DNA of 64,000 bases from Labyrinthula sp. Ha (taxonomy: Eukaryota > Sar > Bigyra > Labyrinthulida > Labyrinthulaceae): the NCBI GenBank assembly GCA_015227615.1, contig JAALGZ010000032.1, forward strand, positions 310,001-374,000, written 5' to 3'. The notes below the pieces were generated by a model. The model was given only the letters and a program-made list of their open reading frames with translations. It was not told the DNA's origin and ran no database searches. Both the position numbers and the translations under genes were made by a program. This document shows, piece by piece, positions 48,355 through 58,833 of the stretch. Position 1 is the first letter of the stretch, and each line of letters starts with the position of its first letter.

Positions 48355-49539
48355 ATGCCTAAATTTTCATTCAAATCATGTTTTCCCACATCCAGAAGTC
48401 GAGTAGACTCAACATCATATCCTTCTGATTATGTTCTAGATAGATCAGACTCAAATATGTCTTTCCTAAGCAAACTACGTAGTAAGAGAAGGACAACGAG
48501 AGAAAAGTTTTATACTTGCTCGGAAGAAGATTTGACTCAACAGTTACAGCAGAATGGTATTTACATGAACAAAGAAATTACAATATCTGATATCAAAGTT
48601 GAAGAAGAAATAAAAGAAGTAAAATGTTATTGCGCAAACATAAGTTGTGTGTCTAAACTCAAATGTAAGACTTTATCTGAACTACCCTCACTTGACGCAT
48701 GGAAAGGACCGTGTTTACTACGTATAGAAGATTCCTCAAGAAACTCAGGTGAAAAAACTTTGTTAAAAGAACCTTTTGCAACAAATATAAACCCACATAA
48801 CTTAGAATATAATAACCTTGAAAGAGAAAGTGTCGTAAATTTTGAAACAGAGATATTTAAAGGAAAAGCAGTGTTTAGATTTAAAGGTTGCCCAAATGAA
48901 CCAAGTGCATATTTTAAAGGAAGAAGACGAAGACAACAATGGACTATACAAGGAGAGTTTAAACAACCTATTAAAGCAAGTCAAGTAGTAACTGGATATG
49001 AGTTTAAAAGACCTGCTATTAATATACCTGCAAAATTTATGGTAAAAAGTGCACTAAAGATAGTAAGAAAATTAGCACCAACTATGAAAGAAGATGTATT
49101 TGGTGAACAGCCATATTTCTTGAACCCTATTTTACAAACAGTTCAAGTATTTGATGCTTCTATACCTGGACAAGAACCTTATATATTAGATGAGTTTGTT
49201 GAGAATAATTCTGAGTTTTTAGCAAAGAAGAATCTAAGTAAAGGTTGTAGAAAAAATTACTTTGCAAGTGCTAAAAATGGAGACAAACATATGTTTGTTC
49301 CAGGAACAACATATACTTTTGATTTCTATGAGGATAAGTTCGATGTGAGTGTTTTCAAGTTAACTCTTCCTATGATGTCTTTTGACGTACTCAAATATTT
49401 AGATGGACAACCTATATCTCTTATGGCTAAAGTTTTTGATGAAGATAGTCCTTTGAATGGAAAATATATCTTTAACTTTGAGTTGTTTCATAAAGAACAA
49501 TTAAGTGTTGATAGTTGCAGTCAATTGACTACCTTTTAA
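48355..49539 (+). CDS. DUF1769 family protein, function unknown
   Basis: A 394-aa protein. Residues 168-385 match the DUF1769 pattern known from fungi and some protists. It opens with FRFKGCPNEPSAYFKGRRRR (174-193), followed by W196, TGYEFKRP (213-220) and a YFLNPIL core. It ends with YTFDFYEDKFDVSVFKL and a YLDGQPISLMAKV segment. The family has no established activity that I know of; it looks like a soluble beta-rich module. The first 165 residues are less conserved, Ser- and Lys-rich, with a Cys cluster near 90-105 (KCYCANISCVSKLKC). No membrane segment is visible. Its stop codon is only 67 bp from that of the convergent GPCR gene, so the 3' UTRs must overlap or be very short. Confidence 0.88.
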   Translation: MPKFSFKSCFPTSRSRVDSTSYPSDYVLDRSDSNMSFLSKLRSKRRTTREKFYTCSEEDLTQQLQQNGIYMNKEITISDIKVEEEIKEVKCYCANISCVSKLKCKTLSELPSLDAWKGPCLLRIEDSSRNSGEKTLLKEPFATNINPHNLEYNNLERESVVNFETEIFKGKAVFRFKGCPNEPSAYFKGRRRRQQWTIQGEFKQPIKASQVVTGYEFKRPAINIPAKFMVKSALKIVRKLAPTMKEDVFGEQPYFLNPILQTVQVFDASIPGQEPYILDEFVENNSEFLAKKNLSKGCRKNYFASAKNGDKHMFVPGTTYTFDFYEDKFDVSVFKLTLPMMSFDVLKYLDGQPISLMAKVFDEDSPLNGKYIFNFELFHKEQLSVDSCSQLTTF

Positions 49540-49606
49540 CTTTAGTTTGTGTTAGTTTTTAGTGCAATATCTAAACAATAATTGTGGTGTGTTAACCTCT
49601 TGATTT

Positions 49607-52096
49607 TTATAAAGTTGTATATGGTTTACTATTAGCACCTGTAGAAGTTTCTAAATAAGTAGTCCCTCTTTCTAAAGAAACATCTTTTGGTCCATAATAA
49701 AGTCTGTGCATTTTTGGTAAAAATATCATAGATATAATAGAAAAGTTAACAAGAATCACCAATACATTAACAACAAGAACTTGTAAGTTTTGATCTTCAG
49801 CTTCTAAAGCAAAAACAATAGTACAACCTAATAAAATGAGTTGAAATTGAGTAAAAAAAGCTATAGATAACCACCTTGCTTCTTGAAAATCTCCTGGTAG
49901 ATTCCTTGCTTTGTAAGAAAGATTAACCCCAATAGCATACTGCATAAGATGGAAGCTCAAAAGGAGTACGATAAGAAATACTCTACCAGCTATAGCAGAT
50001 GTTTCTTCTGAGTTTATTTCTATGGTACACCTTCTAATAACTTCTATAGGTTGACCAAACTCATCAAAACTAATAGGTTCTTCTTCATATACAAAAGGCA
50101 TCGACATAGCCCAAAAGACTAATAGAGTAATATTAAATAAAATAACTATTCCAACTCTTTGAAGCAACTTCATTTCTGAAGGTGCTTTAGAAGCTTTTCT
50201 TAGTTTAGCTGATAATTTAAACACACTTATTATTCTATGAAGTTTCACAATAAAACCCAGATTTGTTAAGGTTAGTCCAAGAGAGATCAACCACCAAGAA
50301 GAACCGCATAGACGACTCAAAGTTATAAGATCATTTCTCTCTATTGAAGTTCCATCAACAAGATTAGAAAAGAATATCCCACCTGTTTCTTGAGATTCAT
50401 GCATCAGTTGATATTCTGTATAGTTATACCCAAAAGTTTCTGGGTTATATCCTTTAAAATATACAGAGGATGTTGAAACCAAAGCACCTAGTAAAATAAC
50501 TTTTAAAAATAGAGGTTGACTTGCCTTTAATACTTTTTCACTTTGGTTGAAATCTAACCAAACATAACATCCAAAACAAAATATTAAGAGAAAGGATGCA
50601 AGAACTATGCAAAATACTCTTGTTGAAGTCAACACATTATTAGTATCTGGTGCAGGTAAATTAGTGTATCTCGGAACATGATGAAGAAAATCATGAGTCT
50701 CATCAGATTCTTTTAGAAACCAGCCTGATTTATAGTACCCAATTTCATCGGCTTTAAGAACAAAGTTCTCAAACTTGAATCTTGTAATAGAAAACTTTGT
50801 AGTTCCTTCTCTTCTAGAGAGGGTTTCCCCAAATTCGATAGAACCTGATAAACCTTTAAACCCAAAATTGGGGGTTTTCATTGTTGCAACAAAATCAGTT
50901 TCATCCAAACAACTGTCTACAAGACCTAAACCATAGGCAAAAACCGCATCAAATGCAAACAGGGATAAATCTCCAATATCTTCTACGCTCAAATCAGGGA
51001 AAACGGTTTGTTCACCTCCTATAAAAATAAAATCACTTGGATTATATCCAGAATACTGCTCTCCTCCAGGTAGTTTTGAAATCAACTCATCTGATACCTG
51101 AAAACTTTTTAATACAGTTTGAAAGTGTTTATATTCTTCCACAGTTTCGTCTTTTGAGGTAGCCAAAATCTGTACTGCCCCATTAATACCCTGAATAAAT
51201 TGAGTATTATCAGCATCAGATTGAATATTAGAGCTACCACCAATAGAATCTCCGAATATCCATAGGTGTCCAAACTCTGCCCCTACTTTTTGTTTATATG
51301 CTTCCTCGATCAATTCCTTTATTATATCTTGAAACACAATTGCAATTATAACATTCAACTTTAAATTTTTTAATGTGGTCACAGCTTCAGCAAGAGATCC
51401 TGGATTTGTATATGGATCAAAAGGAACTGAATGTATGTCAATTTCCAAAGATTTGCTCGATTTTTCAAGTCCATCTTTGAAATTTTTACCATAAGCATCA
51501 TCAATATAAATCAAAGAGAAAGCTTCCAAATTCAATAAACTCAGGAATTGAACCATAAGTGAAGTAGTTTCTAAATCTGATGGAATAGTTCTTATAAAAA
51601 ATGGATGTTTACTTTTGTCGTCCAAATCAACACTTGTAGCTGCATATGATATCATAGGAACATTTTGACTTGATGCTACAAAAGATAAAGGAACAGAAAC
51701 ACTTGATCTTTGAGGTCCAATAATACCAAGTCTATTTGCATAAATTTGCTCCTTAAACTGCTCTTGAACTGTTACAAACTGTTTTAGTGCAAAACTTTGA
51801 TCTCTTCCAGAATCAAATATGTTATAAGAAAAAGATATATTACAACCTAATTCTTCGGCTTGTAGAAATCTTTCTATTGCTTCTGGTAATACACTTTTAT
51901 CCCTCTTGTTTATTTGATCTAGAGCTACAGATGATAAAGCAACTTGTAGAAAATCTGTTCTGGAAAGTCCATAACTTGTGGATATACTATTTCCATTATC
52001 AGTGAAAGAAAAAGGGAAAAATAAAGCAAGTTGATATGGATCACTGGCTTTGGTAGAGAGAAGCAGCAATAACGACAATAGCATTCTTCGATACAT
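49607..52096 (-). CDS. Class C G-protein-coupled receptor (GABA-B-like)
   Basis: An 829-aa receptor. Residues 1-18 form a signal peptide (MYRRMLLSLLLLLSTKASD). Residues 20-440 form a periplasmic-binding-like ligand domain of the ANF-receptor type, including GIIGPQRSSVSVPLS (124-138) and a second lobe with DDAYGKNF (199-206). Seven membrane segments follow at about 493-513, 527-547, 597-622, 647-668, 704-726, 742-763 and 771-793. KVLKASQPLFLKVILLG before TM2 and the CGSSWWLISLG start of TM3 are typical of GABA-B-type receptors, which lack the cysteine-rich domain of glutamate receptors, as here. The extracellular loop between TM2 and TM3 is unusually long (about 50 residues). The ligand is unknown. 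Coupling through G-protein containing the 13.9-kb G-beta is plausible. Confidence 0.93.
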   Translation of the reverse strand: MYRRMLLSLLLLLSTKASDPYQLALFFPFSFTDNGNSISTSYGLSRTDFLQVALSSVALDQINKRDKSVLPEAIERFLQAEELGCNISFSYNIFDSGRDQSFALKQFVTVQEQFKEQIYANRLGIIGPQRSSVSVPLSFVASSQNVPMISYAATSVDLDDKSKHPFFIRTIPSDLETTSLMVQFLSLLNLEAFSLIYIDDAYGKNFKDGLEKSSKSLEIDIHSVPFDPYTNPGSLAEAVTTLKNLKLNVIIAIVFQDIIKELIEEAYKQKVGAEFGHLWIFGDSIGGSSNIQSDADNTQFIQGINGAVQILATSKDETVEEYKHFQTVLKSFQVSDELISKLPGGEQYSGYNPSDFIFIGGEQTVFPDLSVEDIGDLSLFAFDAVFAYGLGLVDSCLDETDFVATMKTPNFGFKGLSGSIEFGETLSRREGTTKFSITRFKFENFVLKADEIGYYKSGWFLKESDETHDFLHHVPRYTNLPAPDTNNVLTSTRVFCIVLASFLLIFCFGCYVWLDFNQSEKVLKASQPLFLKVILLGALVSTSSVYFKGYNPETFGYNYTEYQLMHESQETGGIFFSNLVDGTSIERNDLITLSRLCGSSWWLISLGLTLTNLGFIVKLHRIISVFKLSAKLRKASKAPSEMKLLQRVGIVILFNITLLVFWAMSMPFVYEEEPISFDEFGQPIEVIRRCTIEINSEETSAIAGRVFLIVLLLSFHLMQYAIGVNLSYKARNLPGDFQEARWLSIAFFTQFQLILLGCTIVFALEAEDQNLQVLVVNVLVILVNFSIISMIFLPKMHRLYYGPKDVSLERGTTYLETSTGANSKPYTTL

Positions 52097-52581
52097 TTTT
52101 TTTTCGATAATAAAGCTCTCAAAAGTTCAACGGTTTCAAAACCAAAAAACAGAATAAATAAAAAGAAAAAGTTGAAAAATATTTAAACTATGAAAAGGCA
52201 AGTGTAATAAGTCAAGTAAAGAAGGTAGTCAGGTTTGAGCATCAAAAAATAGAAACTAGAGAAATAATGCAACAAAATAAACTAAAGTTCTGTTACCAGT
52301 AAAGGAAGTAAAAGTAATAAAATAAAGGAGCATCACATAAAACTCATAGTCACTATTAATTGTTTTTTATACATTTTCTTGGTGGGAAACTTTAAGTTCC
52401 TCTAACTCAGAAGTACAATACTACAGGATTCACCCAATAGCGCTCAATAGGATTTAAAGCACGAGTCATTGGAAATTCATTCAAAACATTCATAATTTCC
52501 ATGGGGGTGCATCATTTTTTCTTTCCTCTTCGTCAAGATCTTTGTCCATGACCTTCCTCTTTGCTCTCTTTTAACCTTAGC
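52097..52581. other. Intergenic, between divergent promoters
   Basis: AT-rich DNA upstream of the GPCR gene and of the duplicated block that precedes the orphan gene. No gene is visible. Confidence 0.4.
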
Positions 52582-52962
52582 TTCCTGCCTTTTTCTGACT
52601 CGGCAAGTCCATATTTTCTTCCTGGCAAGTTTAATTTCTTTATTTGAATTTTGGGATCAAACCAAATCTAAAAAAATATAAAAGAAAAAACGTAACTGAC
52701 AAATAAATAAAAAACGTTGCTCTCAACACACATTGTATAAAAACAAATAGATTTTTTTGTAAAACGAAAGAAAACAGATATATTTTAGTTTTCCGTCGTG
52801 TCTGTATAAAAAAATAAAAAAGAAAAAATTTCTTAGGGTTTATAACTTAATTCAACTTTATAAGTCATAAAATGCAGATGTCCATGGGCAAGATGTTTGC
52901 TAAATGTTATGAAAATTTACAGGAATGTTTTTCTCCTTCATGTTCATCTGATGAAGTACATG
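52582..52962 (+). repeat. Segmental duplication, copy 1 (5' flank plus first 30 codons)
   Basis: Aligns with 57121-57504 over about 380 bp with few differences. It covers 290 bp of non-coding DNA and the first 30 codons of the orphan gene. Homology of the DNA ends sharply inside the coding region. Confidence 0.93.
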
Positions 52963-53807
52963 ATTATTCTGAACCAGCTCCACAAGTTTGTCAAATGAAC
53001 TCTTGTGGAATCTATGGTAGTTTTTTTCCTAGATCACAAAGAAAAGAACAACCTTCTCTTTGGACTGCTGTTACTCATTATCCAGCATATTTCAGAATTA
53101 TGTCTGAAGAAGAACAAAAAAGATCTCATGAGGTTTCTTCTCAAGACTCACAACACTCGAATCCTTGTTCAGAACAAGAAACCTTCCCCAAAGAAGACTC
53201 TTCTTCAAAATCATACAAATCTACTCCTCTTTCAATAGCAGATTCCCCTGCTAGTGACCAACATACTGTAAGTACAATCCAATTTAGTTCTGATTCTGAA
53301 TCCAGCCATAAATCCACAAAGTCCATCCAGTCTACTCTTTGTATAGAAAATAAAGTTGACACAAGTGAACACAGATCACTAGCCAAGGAAATGAATGATT
53401 TCTTAAACAAAGGGCAAACTTTTCTCGAAGAAAAGAAAGAGTTTTCACCAGTTCAACTTGACTCTCCTGTTCATGTTGAATTTATTTCATCACCAGTAAG
53501 TTTATTTGCACCATATCCAGATATCCAAAGAAAAAAAAGAACTGTAAGGAACTCGAAATTTAAGTTGGAGCTGTTTAAGCAACACCAAAAAGCCGAGTTT
53601 GGATATACTTTTCTTCTTCCACCACTTGCAAATTCGCCATCTACAATTAAAAAACACGGTGCAGAAGTTTTGGCTTCATATTTTCAAAAGAAACAAACTC
53701 AGCAAAAAGTGTGCTCATCTTCTGTAACAAAAGAAGTGGATAACACTAAAGAAAAAGAACAAAAATCAACTCCTCCAGTTAAACTAAACATCCGTCGCTC
53801 AAATTAG
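52872..53807 (+). CDS. Ser-rich orphan protein, unknown function
   Basis: A 311-aa protein with no recognised domain. The N-terminus (MQMSMGKMFAKCYENLQECF...) is Cys- and Met-rich and is shared with a truncated copy at 57414. Residues 80-190 are Ser/Thr/Glu-rich and look disordered and phosphorylatable. A basic cluster follows (RKKRTVRNSKFKLELFKQ, near 225-242). Then comes a short hydrophobic, proline-containing stretch (FGYTFLLPPLANSPSTI) and a Lys/Gln-rich tail. There is no signal peptide or membrane segment. Normal base composition and a duplicated 5' flank support it as a real gene. AATAAA occurs at 53980. It is divergent from the GPCR gene with 775 bp between starts. Confidence 0.7.
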   Translation: MQMSMGKMFAKCYENLQECFSPSCSSDEVHDYSEPAPQVCQMNSCGIYGSFFPRSQRKEQPSLWTAVTHYPAYFRIMSEEEQKRSHEVSSQDSQHSNPCSEQETFPKEDSSSKSYKSTPLSIADSPASDQHTVSTIQFSSDSESSHKSTKSIQSTLCIENKVDTSEHRSLAKEMNDFLNKGQTFLEEKKEFSPVQLDSPVHVEFISSPVSLFAPYPDIQRKKRTVRNSKFKLELFKQHQKAEFGYTFLLPPLANSPSTIKKHGAEVLASYFQKKQTQQKVCSSSVTKEVDNTKEKEQKSTPPVKLNIRRSN

Positions 53808-56800
53808 AGACGAGATCTGTGATTCGAAAAAAGAGCCTCATCATGAAACTTGGTGTCATCATCTTCATATTCCTTTCTTCGTTTTTTACATTCTATTTTT
53901 CACTTTTTCTCCATATCTTCCTTTATATCTTTTTTCTTTCTTTCTTGTTCTTCTCTTTTCTCTCATTGTATCATACATTAATAAAGTAAATTCTCTTCTT
54001 ATTCTTCTTCTGCATCTCTGAAACATAAAAAGACCATTTTTAAAACAAAATCAAAAAGATTCCTCATAAGTCTTGAATATTTGGTCTTTATAAATAAACT
54101 TCATAATAAAATTGTTTCTAAACTTCATGCTCAGCAAAAACTTCATTGTCATTTGTCATTAAGACATTCGACAAACTTCTTTAAGTAGATCTCAGCAGCT
54201 AAAAGTACTTGGATACTTATTTTAACTTTAGAAAACTAAAATTCACTTTGTTTTTTAATAATATAATATAGATGAAGTCAAAGTATGCTCAAGACTTGGT
54301 GAAAAGCCACCATCTGAATATCTATTGCTTCTTCTTGCTAGAACCAGTTATCCTTATTTGACTTCCTACAGAGTAAAATGTTTATATTAAGTAAAAGTGA
54401 ATGTCTCAACGGTGTGAAAAGACCACTTGGAATACTTCTTAATGAAGAAGAAATATATTGAATTTTGCAGATTTTTTCTCAAAAACGGCTTTGTTTTTTA
54501 ATGGTAATGCAATATTGAGGTTTTGTATGACTGTTTGTTCGATAGTTTAGTTCTACGAAAAGAAAAACAAAAAAAGCACCAATGAAATATTTTGAACTAC
54601 ACTTTTAAAATATCACTTATAGGTTATTAAAAAATAATTTTATCCTCTGAAGTTATGGAATATGTTGTAACTAGAGGAAAGAACTCTGTGTAAAACACCC
54701 AACAAATTGAATCAGTATAACTTTAATGGCTTCACATGAAAGATACTGAAAGATTAGTAGTAGTGCAAAATACATATAAGTTAAATTTAAATCTTATTTT
54801 TTTTTTGCTTTTTAATTTAACCCGCTTAATATTTATGCTCATTAATTTGTCTACATCACAGCAAAACGAAGGGAAAAGAGAACTAAAGATTAGCTTCGGG
54901 AGCCCTTATTTTTTGTGAAAAACAGAAATTTTTTATCGAATTTCTATTTTCTCTTTGTAAAAATTTTAAGTTATTTAGTACAGAATTAATCTTTTCACTT
55001 GGGTTTTTCATATAACAAAAAAATATTTCCTAAGAAACCCGAGCAACGATATGATAGTTTCTTTGATTTGAGTTTGGTAATTTTTAGGGAATTAGATAAC
55101 TATTAAGCTATTTTTTAAGCCTTTACTTGGATTGATCACTAAGTTACAGTTTTTTTGGCAACAGATGTGGCATGAATTTTTCTATCATACAAGCTAAGAT
55201 CACAACGCTCTTGTCATTTTGAAAAAGTGCAATTGATCCAAAGATAAATAGTACTTGTTGATAAAACATGTAAGCTAAAACCTACGTATTTGCACCTATA
55301 AAAGATACAGTACCATATTCTTGTGCAATAAAATTCAAATGTGTGTTGCTTTAATTGCTCATATCAACCCTTAATCTAAGAAGGAGGATACAAACATGCA
55401 ATAAAATCAACGAGAATATTTAATTCAATCGTTTTCGGCAAATTTAAGGATTTCTTTTACAATTCTTGTACATAGATAGCCACAGTTTAAAGGAGACAAT
55501 GCTTCAGCACTTTAATATGCACAGCTTGCTGTTCTATGATATCTTTTTTCTTTTTCATGGTTAGGTTGATTCAAGGAAGTACACCTTGGACTCTTAGAGA
55601 ATGAAAGACAACAGAAATATTGAAAAAGTCAGAAATTTTGAAAGAAATCATTGAGTATCTAACAATAAATTAAACACTTCTTCGATTCAGGGTTCAGTTA
55701 AGAAGTACTAGATTTGTACTTAGAGCTTAGGTTCGTGAATGATCGACAAGAATTTCCACAAGATAAAGTTTGTTACATAGAAGCTTGTCTTTGTTATTTT
55801 TCTCGGCATATTAGTTGTAGATGAAACCAAGAGTACAATAATAATAGCTGATAAAGTGCTTGTTCTTAAACTTGATATACCGCACTCACTTTTCACGGTA
55901 TTGATGCCACGTGCTCTCTAGAGATAGAAATACGAAACCAAGATCCTAAAGTGTGGTCTAAGTTTCTTTCTCTGAGTTTAGATATTCCTTTTCTTATCAA
56001 TAATTACTGATTGCAAATGTTGTTCCTCATTCTATGCCTACATTTGACATCATTATTTGTACAATATAGTTTGTAATGACCTGATTTGAACTGAATTTTT
56101 AAAATTATACATTTATTTTAGAATTAAAAGTTCTAATGATAATGCTCTAGTATAGTGTCTGCAAAGATATTATCAAACAAGTTCTTCCTATTCTGAGTTA
56201 AAAAATTTTTTGAGATTGCTCTTTTTTTTAATGTAGAACCTTCAGGTATTAACAGACTGCTACAGTTATTCCACGGTCTAATCATAGAGAGGTGTATTAT
56301 GAAAAACTGACATGAACTATTATTATTGGGTAGAGTCTTCTTTCATGATGAAAGAATCAATTGAGATTCTCAGAAAGGTTTTTTTCAGTGAATAAAATTA
56401 ACTAAAGCATAATGATCTTTCAAATCCGTCAGAAAAATCTCAAAGAGAAGTTGTTAAAAAAAGGTTTGGAATGAAGCTATAGTTATAGGAGCATTTTCTA
56501 TTGTCTCTAATACTTTCTTATTATAGCTTGGTAGATGATCATCAAAATCTTCTTACCAATACCCACTTATTTTATGAGATACCGGCATGTATAATCTAGG
56601 ACACAAGAGTTCTTAGAAGATAGAATAAAAGCAAGATATGTTGTTCAAGGGCCTCTAAGCTCGCAGTTTAATCCCTTAAGAACAAGAGTTCCTCGCGATT
56701 ATAATGCTAGATTGATACTTGAAAGAGTTTCTATACTTTCATTTAACTTTCCAGGTTTTCCTCTGCTTAGAGTTTGTGCAAAAGATTATACAATATTTAT

Positions 56801-57120
56801 ACCTTGTGACAATATTTTGTTGTTCTGTTATAAACATTATTACACACCATATGTGTACTTAGATGTAATGTAGTCGTTGTCGTCTAAAACAAAATTAATC
56901 CGTTAAACACTGCTATACTTAACTGTTAATAACCTAATTTTAAAAAGTATAAAGACTAGTAGTCTAGACACTTGAAAACGTCTTTCTAATTCCTAAATTT
57001 ATGTTATACGTGAATAAAATTCTATCTTAGAGTATGCTCTGGTACCTCTTTTTATACCTTGTCGACAAAACAGAATACTTCTTTCCCCCTTAGTTTTTGT
57101 CTGTTCTTGCCACCCAAAAT
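53808..57120. other. Gene-poor region of about 3.3 kb
   Basis: The first 200 bp are C/T-rich and probably the 3' UTR of the orphan gene. Beyond that I see no gene, RNA or repeat. Confidence 0.45.
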
Positions 57121-57504
57121 TTCTTGCCTTTTTCTGCCTCGGCAAGTCCATATTTTTCCCCTGGCAAGTTAAATTTATTTATTTAAATTTTGTGATCAAA
57201 CCAAATCTAAAAAAGTATAAAAGAAAAAAGCGTAACAGACAAATAAATAAAAAACGTTGCTCTCAACACATATTGAATAAAATCAAATAGATATTTTTTT
57301 GTAAAACAAAAGAAAACAGGCATATTTTAGTTTTCTGTCGTGTCTGTATAAAAAAAGAAAAAAGAAAAAATTTCTTAGGGTTTATAACTTAATTCAACTT
57401 TATAAGTCATAAAATGCAAATGTTCATGAGCAAGATGTTTGCTAAATGTTATGAAAATTTACAGGAATGTTTTTCTCCTTCATGTTCATCTGATGAGGTT
57501 CATG
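57121..57504 (+). repeat. Segmental duplication, copy 2
   Basis: Second copy of the block at 52582-52962 in the same orientation. Promoter-side DNA is as well conserved as the coding part, which implies a recent duplication or selection on the upstream region. Confidence 0.93.
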
Positions 57505-57823
57505 GATTCACCCAATTAGCACCAAAAGTATTTTCTACGGATTATATTCCAATTTTTGCTTCTGAGGACACTTCTCTAATAGAGGAAATTCACAGTTATG
57601 AAAATGACACTTCTGAGACATAAAATAATACTGTTTAAACAGATCACTTGCTTGATTTAAACTCTGTAGAAAAATAAAAACAAACAATCTGCCCAATTTT
57701 AGAGCTTTCGTTGGATATAATAAACTTGAAGAAGTCTCAGAAATCAACTCTGAAGATTTAGAAATCTTAAAAAAAATGTATTTCATATCAATTTCAACTT
57801 TCACAGAATATTCCTTTAAATAA
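57414..57823 (+). pseudogene. Truncated paralogue of the orphan gene
   Basis: The open frame 57414-57623 encodes 69 aa. The first 30 residues differ from the 311-aa orphan protein at two positions only. Distant similarity continues briefly (H-x5-AP-x-V) and then stops. In another frame, 57656-57823 encodes a protein-like stretch (NKLEEVSEINSEDLEILKKM), suggesting the original gene continued and was broken by a stop and a frameshift. It could still make a short protein from a working promoter. It lies just before the left arm of the big inverted repeat. Confidence 0.6.
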
Positions 57824-57952
57824 CTATAAAGGATTCAAAATATCTTCATTGTATGATACAAGAAATTCCAAAACTTTCATTCTGCATACATGAAAATGTA
57901 AATCGACATTTGCAAAATAGAAATCAAAATCAATCAACGTTAGAACGTTTTA

Positions 57953-58833
57953 ATTTTATTTTTTTCTATATCTTCTTCTCCATTGTAATTTAAAAATTAA
58001 ACTTTCTTTCTCTTCACATTTTTATCTCGAATTTAAATAAATGAAATCTTTTTTCATTATGGAAAATAACATTTATTAACACAGGTATATCATAGCAAAA
58101 CTTTAAGAAGAAACCTTTCCATAAAACTATATCTAAGCTTTATGAAATTTGGTTGAAGAGACAAACTACTTCTTATGACATTTAATTTTCTCTTGCAAAT
58201 GATTTCTTATATCTACTAATCAACAGTCTTGCCCACAGAAATAATATTAAATGGGTACGTGATCAAAAAATATCACCAGAATATCTTTCAGTTAATTTAG
58301 CTCTCGATGCATTATGATATTCATAACTAGATATAAGTTTTATCGTTGACTTAATTGAGTGTTTATTTTCATCTTTTTAAGTTTTGAAGTCGAACTTTCA
58401 CCGTGATCACCTTTAGCATCAGCGTCATTTTATTAATAAATGTTTAAGGATAAGATCTCTATTTCAAAATATATAGCTTCCCTAGAATTTTTTATTGTCC
58501 TTGTGTAGTTATTGAAGGAAAACAAAATTTTACTTGAATCTGAATGTCTTAAGATGATCTATGCTGATATCAGTGAGTTTCCATTTATTTATTAAGACCA
58601 GAGATAGAATATATACGAGAGCTGCGAAGGGAAAATCTAAATCGGTATTTACAAAGGCGATAAAATGGTCTATATCGACGAAATTATCGATTGAGTTATT
58701 CAAGCTTTATTGCGAAAAGGGTTGTTGTTTCCCGGTGGTAATGCAACATCTGGAATTAGTTATACTTTGCCGGTGTTGCGTTTTGGGCGGAGAGAGAAAA
58801 TAAACATAAAACTCTCTTTAAGTAGAGATTCAG
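57953..58833 (+). repeat. Left arm of a large inverted repeat
   Basis: Matches the reverse complement of 63120-64000 base for base over 881 bp with no gap. I saw four substitutions, all between about 58766 and 58816 near the inner end. The left boundary is set only by the end of the window on the other side, so the true arm may be longer and could include the truncated paralogue. Confidence 0.96.
58561..58803 (+). CDS. Small open frame (80 codons) within the inverted repeat
   Basis: Encodes a Lys/Ser-rich start (AAKGKSKSVFTKAIKWS) and a Cys-containing end (LCRCCVLGGERK). The copy in the other arm is also open, with two amino-acid changes. I know no homologue. Being open in both arms means little because the arms are nearly identical. 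Expression is unproven. Confidence 0.2.
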   Translation: MLISVSFHLFIKTRDRIYTRAAKGKSKSVFTKAIKWSISTKLSIELFKLYCEKGCCFPVVMQHLELVILCRCCVLGGERK

